64,000 nt of DNA from Acetobacterium paludosum (GCF_008086595.1 NZ_RXYA01000004.1:62001-126000); one strand, 5' to 3'. Counted from the first letter of the stretch, positions 17,861 through 27,064 are shown. Program-made: numbers and translations. The notes: generated by a model not told the origin, from the sequence alone.

Positions 17861-17893
17861 AAAAAAGAAGCTCCCCGTTATCCAAGGAACTTC
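17861..17893 (-). terminator. Terminator of the Ala-rich repeat gene
   Basis: On the minus strand an 8-bp stem (GAAGTTCC/GGAGCTTC with one G-U pair) is followed by TTTTTTATT. It separates the repeat gene from dnaX. Confidence 0.6.
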
Positions 17894-17939
17894 AAGTTGA
17901 TGATGATCTTCACCCTACCGATCAATTATAAATGAATCG

Positions 17940-18872
17940 CTACATTAGAAAGAAAGGTAATTCTTTTTCTTTTTTGGCTTGTCTTTTACGTTCTTTTTCA
18001 TCTTGTGCTTTTTGACGCTTCTGAGCCAATTCCTCCCTAATCTTCTTTTCTGTCGCAATTGCTCTTTCATTCGCTTTAGTTGTCATTTCCTGCAATTCTT
18101 TCGCTTTTCTTTTTAGCTCTTTTCTTCTATTCTCTTCAGCCTCTTCTTGTGCCTTAACTTTGGCCTCTGCCTCTGCTTTAGCTTTAGCTTTAGCCTTCGC
18201 TTTAGCTTCTGCCTTCGCTTTAGCTTCTGCCTTCGCTTTAGCTTCTGCCTTCGCTTTAGCTTCTGCCGCTGCTTTGGCTTCTGCCGCTGCTTTCGCTTCT
18301 GCCGCTACTTTCGCTTCTGCCGCTGCTTTCGCTTCTGCCGCTGCCTTTGCTTCTGCCGCTGCTTTCGCTTCTGCCACTGCCTTTGCTTCTGCCGCTGCCG
18401 CTTTCGCTTCTGCCGCTGCTTTCGCCTCTGCCGCTGCCTTTGCTTCTGCCGCTGCTTTCGCTTCTGCTGCCGCTTTCGCTGCTGCCGCTGCTTTCGCTTC
18501 TGCTGCCGCTTTCGCTTCTGCCGCTGCTTTCGCCTCTGCCGCTACCTTGGCTTCTGCTGCCGCTTTCGCTTCTGCCGCTGCTTTCGCTTCTGCCGCTACT
18601 TTCGCTTCTGCCGCTGCCTTTGCTTCTGCCGCTGCCTTTGCCTCTGCTTTCGCCGCTTTTTTCACTTCTGCTTCTTCCGTTTTCGAATTATTGTCAATGG
18701 CTGCTTCAGACTTTTCATCATAGACTTTAAAAGTACTTCCTACTTTTTTTAGAAAATCATCAAACTTTCCCACTTCTTCATTCCCCACTTCACTTGAATT
18801 CGTTGTTTCAGAACTATTTTGAACAGCCGTTTCTTTAATTAATTGTGATTTAGGTTTGCTTTTTCTAGCCAT
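17940..18872 (-). CDS. Ala/Lys/Glu-rich helical repeat protein
   Basis: A 310-residue protein I cannot assign to a family. Residues about 70-225 are a nearly uninterrupted series of AAAEAK hexads (codon-level 18-bp repeats), shifting to AKAEAK and then to a charged Arg/Lys/Glu/Gln-rich coil to the end. There is no signal peptide or membrane segment. The composition resembles the TolA stalk or single alpha-helices, so a long rigid rod or spacer is likely. The N-terminal 65 residues are non-repetitive and the C-terminus ends PFFLM. It lies between the microcompartment operon and dnaX with its own terminator. Repeat number probably varies between strains. Confidence 0.75.
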   Translation of the reverse strand: MARKSKPKSQLIKETAVQNSSETTNSSEVGNEEVGKFDDFLKKVGSTFKVYDEKSEAAIDNNSKTEEAEVKKAAKAEAKAAAEAKAAAEAKVAAEAKAAAEAKAAAEAKVAAEAKAAAEAKAAAEAKAAAAAKAAAEAKAAAEAKAAAEAKAAAEAKAAAAEAKAVAEAKAAAEAKAAAEAKAAAEAKVAAEAKAAAEAKAAAEAKAKAEAKAKAEAKAKAEAKAKAKAKAKAEAEAKVKAQEEAEENRRKELKRKAKELQEMTTKANERAIATEKKIREELAQKRQKAQDEKERKRQAKKEKELPFFLM

Positions 18873-18911
18873 GATAATCTCCTTATATGCTTTTATATTT
18901 ATTTCGTTCTA

Positions 18912-18946
18912 TTTTTTATAAATGGCCTTGGAGCATTTATAAAAAA
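18912..18946. promoter_or_regulatory. 13-bp palindrome before the repeat-protein gene
   Basis: A perfect inverted repeat, TTTTTTATAAATG and its complement with a 9-base loop, lies 40 bases upstream of the repeat-protein start. It lacks a 3' T run on either strand, so an operator or leader hairpin is likelier than a terminator. Confidence 0.45.
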
Positions 18947-18958
18947 TAAAAATCTTGT

Positions 18959-18998
18959 GTATAAAAAACAAATGACCGAAGCCATTTGTTTTTTATAC
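18959..18998 (-). terminator. Terminator of the Pdu microcompartment operon
   Basis: A perfect 16-bp stem (GTATAAAAAACAAATG and its complement) with an 8-base loop. The 3' arm is T-rich on both strands. It lies 21 bases after the pduT stop. Confidence 0.8.
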
Positions 18999-19018
18999 AT
19001 TATAATTTGTTATCTTTG

Positions 19019-19567
19019 TTAAAACAGGATATTTCGAATATCCTTATGAGGAGATGCGATAACCGAGTAACTCGTTATGAGGTTCGATTCCGCCATATCA
19101 TTTTTAGCCGTTTGTATGGCTGATTTAACAGAAGATATTTCACCAGTGATTAATACAAAGCCTTTACCACCCAAGCCTCTAGCAATTCGAATTTCAATAA
19201 GCTCAACATTTGCGGCTTTCGCACAAATATCGGCTACTAAAATAGAAGAGATTGCATTAATCGTTTCAACAATACCAAGAGACTTCACATCGCTGATTTC
19301 ACCTGCACCTAACATGGCAGGTAAAACATCATCATGAATATTTGGTATTACATAGGATTCCAATACAAAGATACCGCCTACATGCGATCCATTCTTTATT
19401 GACGCTTCAACGGCCCCAACATCTCCAGCAATAATACTTACATATTTTCCTGGACAAAGAGGTGACGCCATCAGCAGCTCAACATTTCCGGATTTCAGCA
19501 TTTCATCAGTGGCTTCTATGCCAAGTGGAATACTCTTAAATTCCATAAAACCAACTGCTTTATTCAA
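19019..19567 (-). CDS. pduT: Microcompartment shell protein PduT
   Basis: A 182-residue tandem BMC-domain (BMC-T) shell protein. Cys38 in ASPLCPGKY is at the same position as the [4Fe-4S] ligand of Salmonella PduT, where three copies form a cluster at the centre of the trimer. It is thought to carry electrons through the shell, and the redox enzyme PduS encoded two genes upstream is its likely partner. Last gene of the operon, followed by a strong terminator. Confidence 0.93.
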   Translation of the reverse strand: MNKAVGFMEFKSIPLGIEATDEMLKSGNVELLMASPLCPGKYVSIIAGDVGAVEASIKNGSHVGGIFVLESYVIPNIHDDVLPAMLGAGEISDVKSLGIVETINAISSILVADICAKAANVELIEIRIARGLGGKGFVLITGEISSVKSAIQTAKNDMAESNLITSYSVIASPHKDIRNILF

Positions 19568-19624
19568 AATACCACTTCTTTCTATACTGTGAATGAATTT
19601 AGACTAAATCAATAACAAATTTGT

Positions 19625-20584
19625 CTATGCGACGAAAATTAATCCGCCTAAAATTACTAAGTTGATTGTTTGCATAACAAAAATTGTGCAGGCAGGGGGG
19701 TCAATATGAGTATCTGCATGACTATTGAAAGTTCTAAGAATAAAATCACCGAACCACATTGTGAACATTCCTGTAATTGCTGCACCAATAATTGCTGCAA
19801 CTGGACTTAATGTAGCTGTGAATATAATAACTGCAGTTGACGCAGCTGGATAACCGACATGATGCCAGCATTCAAATCCAAATCCACAAGTAATAAATAC
19901 CAAAGTAATGGCAGCAAAAGCAAAGAAGATTGTTGGTGCCATTTTATACAGATACAAAGCTGTTTCAGATCCACCAACTAAACCAAGGTTTCCTAAAGCA
20001 GAAACAACGCCACCACTTAGAAGTCCAAGGCCTAGACCCATCATCAGAACAAATCCTAAACGCTGGCCTTTAGCCACGTATTCACGTGTTTCTCCAGCCG
20101 GAGTTTTTCCTGTAAGGCCGGTTTTGCCAAATACTAAACGAACGATAATAGCAGAAAGTACAACAGTGCAGGCAACCGTATCAGTCCAAGCTGTTGCGCC
20201 TGTACCAAGGATACCAGAGAAAATAACTGGTCCCAGAAGTGCAGAAACAATGTATTGAATGATAAAGCCGATCATACCGAAAATACCACCAACGAGTAAT
20301 ACCATCGGATCACCAGTTGTTGCAAGTGGTGTTACGATATCTTGACCGTTTTCAATAAGATTTCTTGTTTTTGCAAATGCTGAAGCGGCTACGCCACCGG
20401 CAAATGCAACGTGTGGTCCAAAGGCCGGACCGAAAGCAAATAGTCCAATCGCTGGTGCGCCAGCTTGTCCGCCCAAAATAGCTGCCAAGGCAGCTAAACC
20501 ACAGATAATGAATGAGTTTAACCCACCAAGCATTGTTGCCAGCAGGCCGCCACCAAATGCAGCGATTAATAAAGTAAAGTCCAT
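19625..20584 (-). CDS. Polytopic membrane protein in the Pdu operon
   Basis: A 319-residue, very hydrophobic protein with roughly eight to nine membrane segments and many Gly/Ala helices. A hydrophilic loop (KTPAGETREYVAKG) lies near residues 160-180, and a conserved-looking polar motif, CGFGFECWHHVGYP, near 235. I do not recognise the family. It lacks the paired NPA motifs of the glycerol facilitator PduF. It lies 26 bases after pduS and before pduT, so it is surely co-transcribed. Diol or aldehyde movement across the cell membrane is a reasonable guess only. Confidence 0.7.
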   Translation of the reverse strand: MDFTLLIAAFGGGLLATMLGGLNSFIICGLAALAAILGGQAGAPAIGLFAFGPAFGPHVAFAGGVAASAFAKTRNLIENGQDIVTPLATTGDPMVLLVGGIFGMIGFIIQYIVSALLGPVIFSGILGTGATAWTDTVACTVVLSAIIVRLVFGKTGLTGKTPAGETREYVAKGQRLGFVLMMGLGLGLLSGGVVSALGNLGLVGGSETALYLYKMAPTIFFAFAAITLVFITCGFGFECWHHVGYPAASTAVIIFTATLSPVAAIIGAAITGMFTMWFGDFILRTFNSHADTHIDPPACTIFVMQTINLVILGGLIFVA

Positions 20585-20610
20585 AATTATCCTCCTTCTA
20601 AAATAAAATT

Positions 20611-21936
20611 TCAGGCCTCGATAGTGATTTTTTCACTATCCACGGTAATAATCTTACCGCTAATACTTGCAAAAACTTTTGCGCTTAGTTTCCCGTCTGG
20701 AATGTCAGCGACGAGTTGTCCTCTTTCCACTTGATCTCCAACTTTTACCACAGCCATAGCAGGAGCACCTATATGTTGTGACAGTAATAGGTTGACTTTA
20801 GTAAATGTTTTATCCGTTTCAACCATTGGTGCCGGAAGATCATACTTCGTCAGTCCCAATCGTGATATTAAACGGTGCACATCAAACTGTTTGCCTTCTC
20901 TGAATGGTTCGGTTGCCGTCGGAGCATTGTGATGAGGATTTTTTATCCCTTTGCTTCCAAGTTCTTGTTTGAGCATGGTATTGAACTTCCAAGGTTGTAG
21001 GTCCATTACACATGCATATTGACATAAGCCACATGCACAGCATAGAAATGCATTTGTAGCTTGGGTGGTCGTATCACAGGTTGAACCATATGCAGCAATT
21101 CGCATAAGTTTATGCGGTTGCAGATTATGTCCTAATGCATATCGAGGACATAATTCGGTGCAGTAATTGCATTGCATGCAAGCCATTCCCGCCATTTTCA
21201 TGGTTTCCTTTATAGACTTTGTTTTAGAAAGAATCAAGGAATGATCCTTTGGTAACACAATAAGTCCTTTTGTGGTTTTTGTAATCGTTGACTCTAGATC
21301 GACGATTTTCCCCATCATCGGCCCACCATTTATTACAACATAATCATCAATGGTCGTTCCTCCGGCTAATTCCAATGCTTCACGAACAGTGATACCCAAA
21401 GGTACTTTTGTTGTGATCTTATTCTTAACCTCTCCTGTCAGTGTTAGATAAGTATCTGTAACAGGAATATTGTCGATTAGTATATCATAAATATTCAAAA
21501 GTGTCTCGACATTTATGACTAAAGCGCCGACATTTAACGGAATTCCACCTTCTGGTACAATTCGTTTTGTAGTCTCATAAACAAGGACCTGTTCATCACC
21601 TGCCGGATAAAAGCTCTTAAGCTGATGCATTCTAATTCCGGGAAATGCGGGCAATTCTTTGTTTAATGCTTCAATTGCCGGTTTATAACTTTTTTTCAGA
21701 CCAACGATACCTTCTTTTGCTTGTGTGTGATCCATAACAGCTTGAAGAGCTGTTAATATTTTAACAGTCTCCAACGCCATTAATTGTTGATCAACGCGCA
21801 ATAATGGTTCGCATTCTGCACAATTGACAATAACTGTGTCAACTGTGCAGTTTATTTTGACATGGGTAGGAAACCCCGCCCCGCCAGCACCAACGATGCC
21901 AGCGCTTTGTACCAATTCAACTAAATTTGCGCTCAT
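20611..21936 (-). CDS. pduS: Cobalamin reductase PduS (RnfC-like)
   Basis: A 441-residue flavo-iron-sulfur protein that reduces cob(III/II)alamin for re-adenosylation by PduO. It has an N-terminal RnfC-like flavin/NADH domain (GAGGAGFPTHVK), then an SLBB domain, two [4Fe-4S] motifs (CMQCNYCTELCP and CCACGLCQYACVMD) and a C-terminal lipoyl-like barrel. The ATG at 21936 follows GAGGTGTTGTTC. A GTG three codons upstream overlaps that site. Preceded by pduP with a 14-base gap. Confidence 0.93.
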   Translation of the reverse strand: MSANLVELVQSAGIVGAGGAGFPTHVKINCTVDTVIVNCAECEPLLRVDQQLMALETVKILTALQAVMDHTQAKEGIVGLKKSYKPAIEALNKELPAFPGIRMHQLKSFYPAGDEQVLVYETTKRIVPEGGIPLNVGALVINVETLLNIYDILIDNIPVTDTYLTLTGEVKNKITTKVPLGITVREALELAGGTTIDDYVVINGGPMMGKIVDLESTITKTTKGLIVLPKDHSLILSKTKSIKETMKMAGMACMQCNYCTELCPRYALGHNLQPHKLMRIAAYGSTCDTTTQATNAFLCCACGLCQYACVMDLQPWKFNTMLKQELGSKGIKNPHHNAPTATEPFREGKQFDVHRLISRLGLTKYDLPAPMVETDKTFTKVNLLLSQHIGAPAMAVVKVGDQVERGQLVADIPDGKLSAKVFASISGKIITVDSEKITIEA

Positions 21937-21950
21937 GAACAACACCTCTA

Positions 21951-23360
21951 TTATTTAATATCAAATCCTCCTACTAATGTACATCTTCTTTTTCGAGTAA
22001 ATGTCTTAGCAGATGTTAGACCTTCGCCAGTAGGTCCGGCAATTGTAAAGGTTGTATATCCTTCACCTCCAACACCGATACCAGCATATGAAGGAGCATT
22101 TTTAACAAAAATAGTACACTGCACTCTTTTTGCCATTTCACTTAAGTTGTTAACATTTGTTGAATGCATAATCGCTGTATGCCTATTTCCATGTTCCAAA
22201 TTAACGGCAACTTCGATGCCTTCTTCAATATCTTTAACTCGAACAATTGGCAGAATTGGCATCATTAACTCTTCAACAGCAAAGATATGATCTTTGCTTG
22301 TTTCCATCATAACAACACGAACTGAAGAATCTACTTCAATGCCAATACCCTTAAGAATTGTTATGGCATCTCGGCCAACATAATCCCGGCTTAAGCGGCC
22401 ATTTGGATAAACAAGCTCGGCTAATTCTTCAATTTTTTTAGCGTCTTTTAATTCATAAGCGCCATTCTTTTTCATATTAAAGATGAGATAGTCGGCTACC
22501 TGATCAACAACAACAACTTCCTTCTCAGCGATACAGGGAAGATTATTATCGAAGCAACATCCATCAACAATATCTTTAGCCGCTTTTTCAATATCCGCTG
22601 TTTCATCTACTAATGCTGGTGGATTACCAGCACCTGCTCCAATTCCTTTTTTGCCACTTTGCAAGACAGCTTTTACTACCCCAGGACCACCGGTTGCACA
22701 AAGCATGGTGATCTTATCACTTGAAAATACTAAATTAGCACTTTCAAGCGTTGGATTAGCTGTCGTAACAATTAAGTTTTCCGGTCCGCCTGCTTCTAAA
22801 ATCGCTTTGTTTAAAAGTTTTACACACAAAGCATTTGTTTGTTTCGCACTTGGATGGGGAGCAAATACGACTGTATTTCCACCGGCCAACATCCCAATTG
22901 AGTTATTAATAACCGTTTCACTGGGGTTTGTTGAAGGAGTGGAAGCACCAATCACGCCGAATGGAGATTGTTCATTTAAGGTTAAGCCATTATCTCCGGT
23001 CCACGCTTCAGCAACAAGATCTTCAACACCTGGTGTTTTATTAATAGCCAGCTGGTGTTTAATCAACTTATGTTCATAATTGCCCATGCCTGTTTCTTCA
23101 ACAGCCATGTGGCATATTGTTTCCATATTTTCTTTTTTCAGCATTTCTGCTCTCATGGCTGCAATTAATTTACTTCGGAATGCCAACGTTTGTCGCATAT
23201 ATGACTTTTGTGCTATATATGCCGCATCAATGGCGTTTTGCATATCATTAAATACACCTAGCTCGCCATCTTTTAGTGTCCTGCCACTTTCCTCTGCGCA
23301 ATCAATTTCTGCCATTACTTTTTTTACAATATATTCTATACCTGTTGTATCAATATTCAT
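21951..23360 (-). CDS. pduP: CoA-acylating aldehyde dehydrogenase PduP
   Basis: Converts propionaldehyde (or acetaldehyde) plus CoA and NAD+ to acyl-CoA inside the microcompartment. It is 469 residues from the ATG at 23360, which follows AGGAGGTACCTAGT. Catalytic Cys276 lies in FDNNLPCIAEKE. The N-terminal amphipathic helix (residues 7-19, GIEYIVKKVMAEI) resembles the known encapsulation peptide of PduP. It lies between pduO and pduS in the operon. Confidence 0.95.
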   Translation of the reverse strand: MNIDTTGIEYIVKKVMAEIDCAEESGRTLKDGELGVFNDMQNAIDAAYIAQKSYMRQTLAFRSKLIAAMRAEMLKKENMETICHMAVEETGMGNYEHKLIKHQLAINKTPGVEDLVAEAWTGDNGLTLNEQSPFGVIGASTPSTNPSETVINNSIGMLAGGNTVVFAPHPSAKQTNALCVKLLNKAILEAGGPENLIVTTANPTLESANLVFSSDKITMLCATGGPGVVKAVLQSGKKGIGAGAGNPPALVDETADIEKAAKDIVDGCCFDNNLPCIAEKEVVVVDQVADYLIFNMKKNGAYELKDAKKIEELAELVYPNGRLSRDYVGRDAITILKGIGIEVDSSVRVVMMETSKDHIFAVEELMMPILPIVRVKDIEEGIEVAVNLEHGNRHTAIMHSTNVNNLSEMAKRVQCTIFVKNAPSYAGIGVGGEGYTTFTIAGPTGEGLTSAKTFTRKRRCTLVGGFDIK

Positions 23361-23396
23361 ACTAGGTACCTCCTGGATCAAGTTAATTTTTTTGTC

Positions 23397-24410
23397 TTAT
23401 TTTAATGCTGCTAGTCCAGCTTGTGCAATGGTCATGTCTTCATCAACCGTTCCCCCGCTGACACCAATCGCGCCAATGATTTTGCCATTGTATTTCAACG
23501 GATATCCGCCGCCAAATACAACCATGCGACCATTGTTCGTCCATTGAATACCGTAAAGAGAACCCTTTTCTTTTACAAGACCGGGAAGTTGATCAGTTGG
23601 CATTTTCAGTGCATTGGCTGTGAATGCCTTGTTCACTGAAATATCAATGCTTCCCAGCAGTGAATCTTCCATCCGTTCGAAGTAGGCCAGATTTCCACCC
23701 GTGTCAACAACTGAAAAAACGATTGGGACATTTATTTCTGTTGCTTTAACTCTGGCTGCCGCAGCCATTTTCTTTGCTAAAGTCAGTAATGAATAGTCAA
23801 CCTTCTGATATTTTGCATCAACTTCAGTTTCTTCTATTTGTCCTAACACTGCTAATTTTTCTTCAACCCGGCTGACAACTTCTTTGATCAACCCGTAAAA
23901 TTCTTCTGTGCGCGCCAAAACAAATAGTGTATCTGACAATCGGTTCACAAATTTCACCAGTTCCGGTCGGCTGCCTTCACTTTCGCGATTGTATGTTACA
24001 ATCAATCGCTCGCCTCTTCTCACGATGGTTCGAGCAACATGGAGTGCTGCCGATGATGAGTTGGCACCGGGAATAATGAATTTCTTTTGCGGTCCGATGA
24101 TTGCTAAATAATGATCCAAAACATCTTCCATATAATCAACGTCATCCTGGGTAATTCTATCCGTTAACATCAACTTCCCTTTTTCATCACTGGCAAGCTC
24201 CGCACCTAATACAAAAATTCTCTTTTGCAAATAGTGCAGGATTTCACGGATTTCCTCGTCTTCGCTAAGTGAATAGGCCAGCCCCATGGCTGAATTTGCT
24301 TCGTCCATGGTTCCATATGCATCAACACGGATATCATCCTTCGGTGTCCGACTCGACCCGAACAGGCCTGTCTCACCTTTGTCCCCGCTTCGGGTGTACA
24401 CATTCGGCAT
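23397..24410 (-). CDS. pduO: ATP:cob(I)alamin adenosyltransferase PduO
   Basis: A two-domain protein of 337 residues, as in Salmonella (336). The N-terminal PduO-type adenosyltransferase (about 1-185) starts MPNVYTRSGDKGETGL and carries the VRRGERL...FVNRLSDTLFVLAR motif. The C-terminal GlcG/HbpS-like domain (about 205-337) ends GAIGVSGGTVDEDMTIAQAGL. It regenerates adenosylcobalamin for the dehydratase. It lies 12 bases after pduN. Confidence 0.95.
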   Translation of the reverse strand: MPNVYTRSGDKGETGLFGSSRTPKDDIRVDAYGTMDEANSAMGLAYSLSEDEEIREILHYLQKRIFVLGAELASDEKGKLMLTDRITQDDVDYMEDVLDHYLAIIGPQKKFIIPGANSSSAALHVARTIVRRGERLIVTYNRESEGSRPELVKFVNRLSDTLFVLARTEEFYGLIKEVVSRVEEKLAVLGQIEETEVDAKYQKVDYSLLTLAKKMAAAARVKATEINVPIVFSVVDTGGNLAYFERMEDSLLGSIDISVNKAFTANALKMPTDQLPGLVKEKGSLYGIQWTNNGRMVVFGGGYPLKYNGKIIGAIGVSGGTVDEDMTIAQAGLAALK

Positions 24411-24422
24411 TATTTCACCTCA

Positions 24423-24701
24423 CTAAACGATCTGAATTTCATCAACAATACCAACGATGGTCATATCCAGTGGCGCCATCTTATCACCGTAAACATAGCG
24501 GGCATTACTGCCTGATGTCACAATAACTGTTTCGCCAATGCCTGCCCCTACGGAGTCTACGGCAACGGCTGTTGATTGACTTGAATATTTTTCATATTCG
24601 CCATATTCATCAATTTTTTTAATTATCAATAGTTTACAGCCCACAAGATTTTTGTCTTTTTGAGTTGATACTACGTTTCCAACTACTTTTGCTAACTGCA
24701 T
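24423..24701 (-). CDS. pduN: Microcompartment vertex protein PduN
   Basis: A 92-residue EutN/CcmL-family pentamer that closes shell vertices. It has the typical start MQLAKVVGNVVSTQKDKNLVGCKLL and the GIGETVIVTSGSNARY core. Without such a protein shells usually remain elongated. It lies between the flavoprotein and pduO genes. Confidence 0.95.
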   Translation of the reverse strand: MQLAKVVGNVVSTQKDKNLVGCKLLIIKKIDEYGEYEKYSSQSTAVAVDSVGAGIGETVIVTSGSNARYVYGDKMAPLDMTIVGIVDEIQIV

Positions 24702-24717
24702 AAATTCACCACCCTTG

Positions 24718-25563
24718 TTAAATCCTTATAATTTGTAGTCCAAATGTATTAATGGCTTCTACAGCATATTCTGTCACAATCGATCCAGCCGGTATTTTAA
24801 CCACTTCTGCATCCCGTATTTTTAAAATGTCCGAACGCGAGATAACTTTTTTATCTAAAACACATTCGCCACTTTTTGCGGTGACCGCTGGTCTTACTGC
24901 TGGTTCTATATTTTCAGGAACAGCTGTGCCTGCTACAATTAATTTTTTCTTTACTGTGGGGGTTCCACTAACACAAGTAGTGTATAAGTCTTCACCATTT
25001 ACTAATTGCATTCCAAAATCAGAAAGTGTATCCATATTATTGATTAACATTTGACGATACTTCTGAGGTGATTTTCCCATTCCCAGTTCCGCTCTTTGCG
25101 GATCATCGGGATCACAGGCATTTTTCGCCGCAATCACCGGAATACCAGCCATAATGCCATGATTAATAATTGTTAGGAACACCGAATCTGTTACACCTGT
25201 TGCGATTTTTGCAGCAGTATTGATGCTCATCGTTCCAATAATAAGGACTTCCGCGGAACTGTACAGTTCCTTTTGGCTTTTGATATTTCCACTGTAATAA
25301 ATTTTATCAAGATTTAATTCTTTTTGGATAGCATCCGGATTTAATACCTTCATGCCATCGTCAGAAAGGACAACTTTTAATTGCCAACCATCTTTTTGTA
25401 ATTTCAACAGTGAATCCATCGACTGCCTAAAACCAATTGCGCCTCCGGTAAAGAACACAACTGCTTTTTTAGGCTGATTTTTTATTCGCCTGATAACCTC
25501 ATCAACAATCTTCTGGATTAAAATATCCATCAAACCGTCGTCGAGCATTTTCTTCATGTCCAA
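24718..25563 (-). CDS. Microcompartment flavoprotein with PduM-like C-terminus
   Basis: A 281-residue protein. Residues 10-27 (LMDILIQKIVDEVIRRIK) form an amphipathic helix like those of encapsulated Pdu enzymes. Residues about 33-190 resemble the flavoprotein (HFCD) fold (VVFFTGGAIGFRQSM, ... VIAAKNACDPDD). The end, PAGSIVTEYAVEAINTFGLQIIRI in part, resembles the C-terminus of the assembly factor PduM. No separate pduM is present. The start is uncertain: TTG at 25563 has a GGTGA site, and an ATG lies two codons later. The role could be flavin redox chemistry or core assembly. Unproven. Confidence 0.65.
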   Translation of the reverse strand: MDMKKMLDDGLMDILIQKIVDEVIRRIKNQPKKAVVFFTGGAIGFRQSMDSLLKLQKDGWQLKVVLSDDGMKVLNPDAIQKELNLDKIYYSGNIKSQKELYSSAEVLIIGTMSINTAAKIATGVTDSVFLTIINHGIMAGIPVIAAKNACDPDDPQRAELGMGKSPQKYRQMLINNMDTLSDFGMQLVNGEDLYTTCVSGTPTVKKKLIVAGTAVPENIEPAVRPAVTAKSGECVLDKKVISRSDILKIRDAEVVKIPAGSIVTEYAVEAINTFGLQIIRI

Positions 25564-25581
25564 ATTCTATCACCACATTTC

Positions 25582-26406
25582 TTACCTTTGACAATTAAAG
25601 GCGATCCCTAGGGGAGTTACCAATAATGGTTCTACTGGTTTGATCGTTTTAATACCCGTTTCGGCTTCAAATACTTTTTCAAAATCATCGAAAATACAGG
25701 CACCGCCAACCACATAAATCACATCGACATCGTATCCCGAAATAGCACGATTGACAATGGATGCCATCTTTTCTACAACAGGTTTGATAATCGGAAATAT
25801 TTTTCTTTGTTCTTCGTTCCTCTTAAGTTCCTCTGCTTCTTCAAAGCTTATATGATGAAAACCGGCCAGTACAAGACTCATATGCGTACCCCCTGTTGCT
25901 TCATCAGCTGTGAAAATTACGTCACCATGTCTGAGAATGCTGATCCCGGTGGTTCCACCACCCACATCTACAACAGCACCATCCTGAATGCCGAGAACTG
26001 TAGCTGCAGCCGTTGGTTCATCGACAACATTTGTGACAATGAAGTCTGCTGAATCAACAACATTAGAGATAATCTTTGCATTTCCTGCCATGATTCCAGG
26101 CGGGATGGCTGTGGCGGCCTTGGCATAAGATAAATCTACGCCTATTATTGCTTCTACCTCAGCTTTGAGTTTTCGTACAATTTGACTCGCTCCGATATAG
26201 TCAACGACAATCCCATCGCGGACCACTGACGCTCTTTGAGTAGCTCCGGCAATGGGACGATTATTCTCGTCAACCACTGCGATAACGATATTTGCAGTAC
26301 CAAGATCCACGCCAACTTTCAGTTCGCCGGTATAAGGGTTGGCTTTTTTTTCACGGATTAGTTCTGCAAACTCCAATATTGCGTCATTACCAGATTTCCA
26401 ATCCAT
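25582..26406 (-). CDS. eutJ: EutJ-like Hsp70-fold chaperone
   Basis: A 274-residue actin/Hsp70-fold ATPase related to EutJ of ethanolamine microcompartments. It shows VGVDLGTANIVIAVVD (phosphate 1), VVDVGGGTTGISI (phosphate 2) and VVGGACIFDD (adenosine motif). In Eut loci it is thought to help fold or assemble the enzyme core. Its presence inside a Pdu operon mixes Eut and Pdu parts. It starts four bases after the pduL stop. Confidence 0.88.
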   Translation of the reverse strand: MDWKSGNDAILEFAELIREKKANPYTGELKVGVDLGTANIVIAVVDENNRPIAGATQRASVVRDGIVVDYIGASQIVRKLKAEVEAIIGVDLSYAKAATAIPPGIMAGNAKIISNVVDSADFIVTNVVDEPTAAATVLGIQDGAVVDVGGGTTGISILRHGDVIFTADEATGGTHMSLVLAGFHHISFEEAEELKRNEEQRKIFPIIKPVVEKMASIVNRAISGYDVDVIYVVGGACIFDDFEKVFEAETGIKTIKPVEPLLVTPLGIAFNCQR

Positions 26407-26410
26407 TATT

Positions 26411-27064
26411 TCACCTGTTGGGGATTATTTTTAAATAATCATCATTCTTTAGTCCTGCTGCATTTGCCTCATCCGTATCAAGATGCATTTCATAATCATA
26501 TTTATCCGATACCCTTGCCAGCACATTACAGAAAATTGTTTTACGAACACCACATGTCTCTACACTGACCCAGTCCTTGTCTTTAATATTAAGCCTAGCT
26601 GCTATATCAAGAGGCATATGAATGTGTCTAAGTGCGACCATCACGCCTTTATCAAGTGCAATTTTTCCGTTTGGACCTTCTAAAGTAATTCCTGGTGTAT
26701 TTTCAAGTTTCCCTGATTCACATACTGGTGCTTGGATACCCAAAATTCTGGCATCTGTTAAAGAAACTTCAATTTGGCTTTCTGGCCTAGCCGGACCCAA
26801 AATCCGAACCTTTTCAAAGCACCCTTTTGGTCCGATAACTTTGACAGTTTCCTTTGCTGCATATTGTCCGGGCTGCTTTAGGTCTTTTATATTGGTTAGC
26901 TGATAGCCCGCCCCAAATAATGTCTCAATATCCTCTTGGGAGAGGTGAATGTGCTTGTTTGATATTCCTAAAACGACTCGATTTGGACTATCTTTTTCAT
27001 TTATTAGTTTTTTGACCGTATTAATGACGATCTGTTCAATTACTTTTTTTTCATTTTCGTTCAT
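26411..27064 (-). CDS. pduL: Phosphate propanoyltransferase PduL
   Basis: Microcompartment phosphotransacylase of 217 residues that converts acyl-CoA to acyl-phosphate and recycles CoA in the lumen. The zinc-binding histidine motifs are visible as NKHIHLS, RHIHMP and EMHLDTDEAN. The N-terminal helix (EKKVIEQIVINTVKKL) is an encapsulation-peptide candidate. The ATG at 27064 is used. An upstream in-frame GTG overlaps the AGAGGTG ribosome site. Confidence 0.95.
   Translation of the reverse strand: MNENEKKVIEQIVINTVKKLINEKDSPNRVVLGISNKHIHLSQEDIETLFGAGYQLTNIKDLKQPGQYAAKETVKVIGPKGCFEKVRILGPARPESQIEVSLTDARILGIQAPVCESGKLENTPGITLEGPNGKIALDKGVMVALRHIHMPLDIAARLNIKDKDWVSVETCGVRKTIFCNVLARVSDKYDYEMHLDTDEANAAGLKNDDYLKIIPNR

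Noticed and set aside
18147-18752. Long plus-strand frames opposite the Ala-rich gene
   Set aside because: They arise because the 18-bp repeat is open in several frames. No ribosome sites are present, and the composition (Cys/Arg/Phe or Leu/Pro runs) is implausible.
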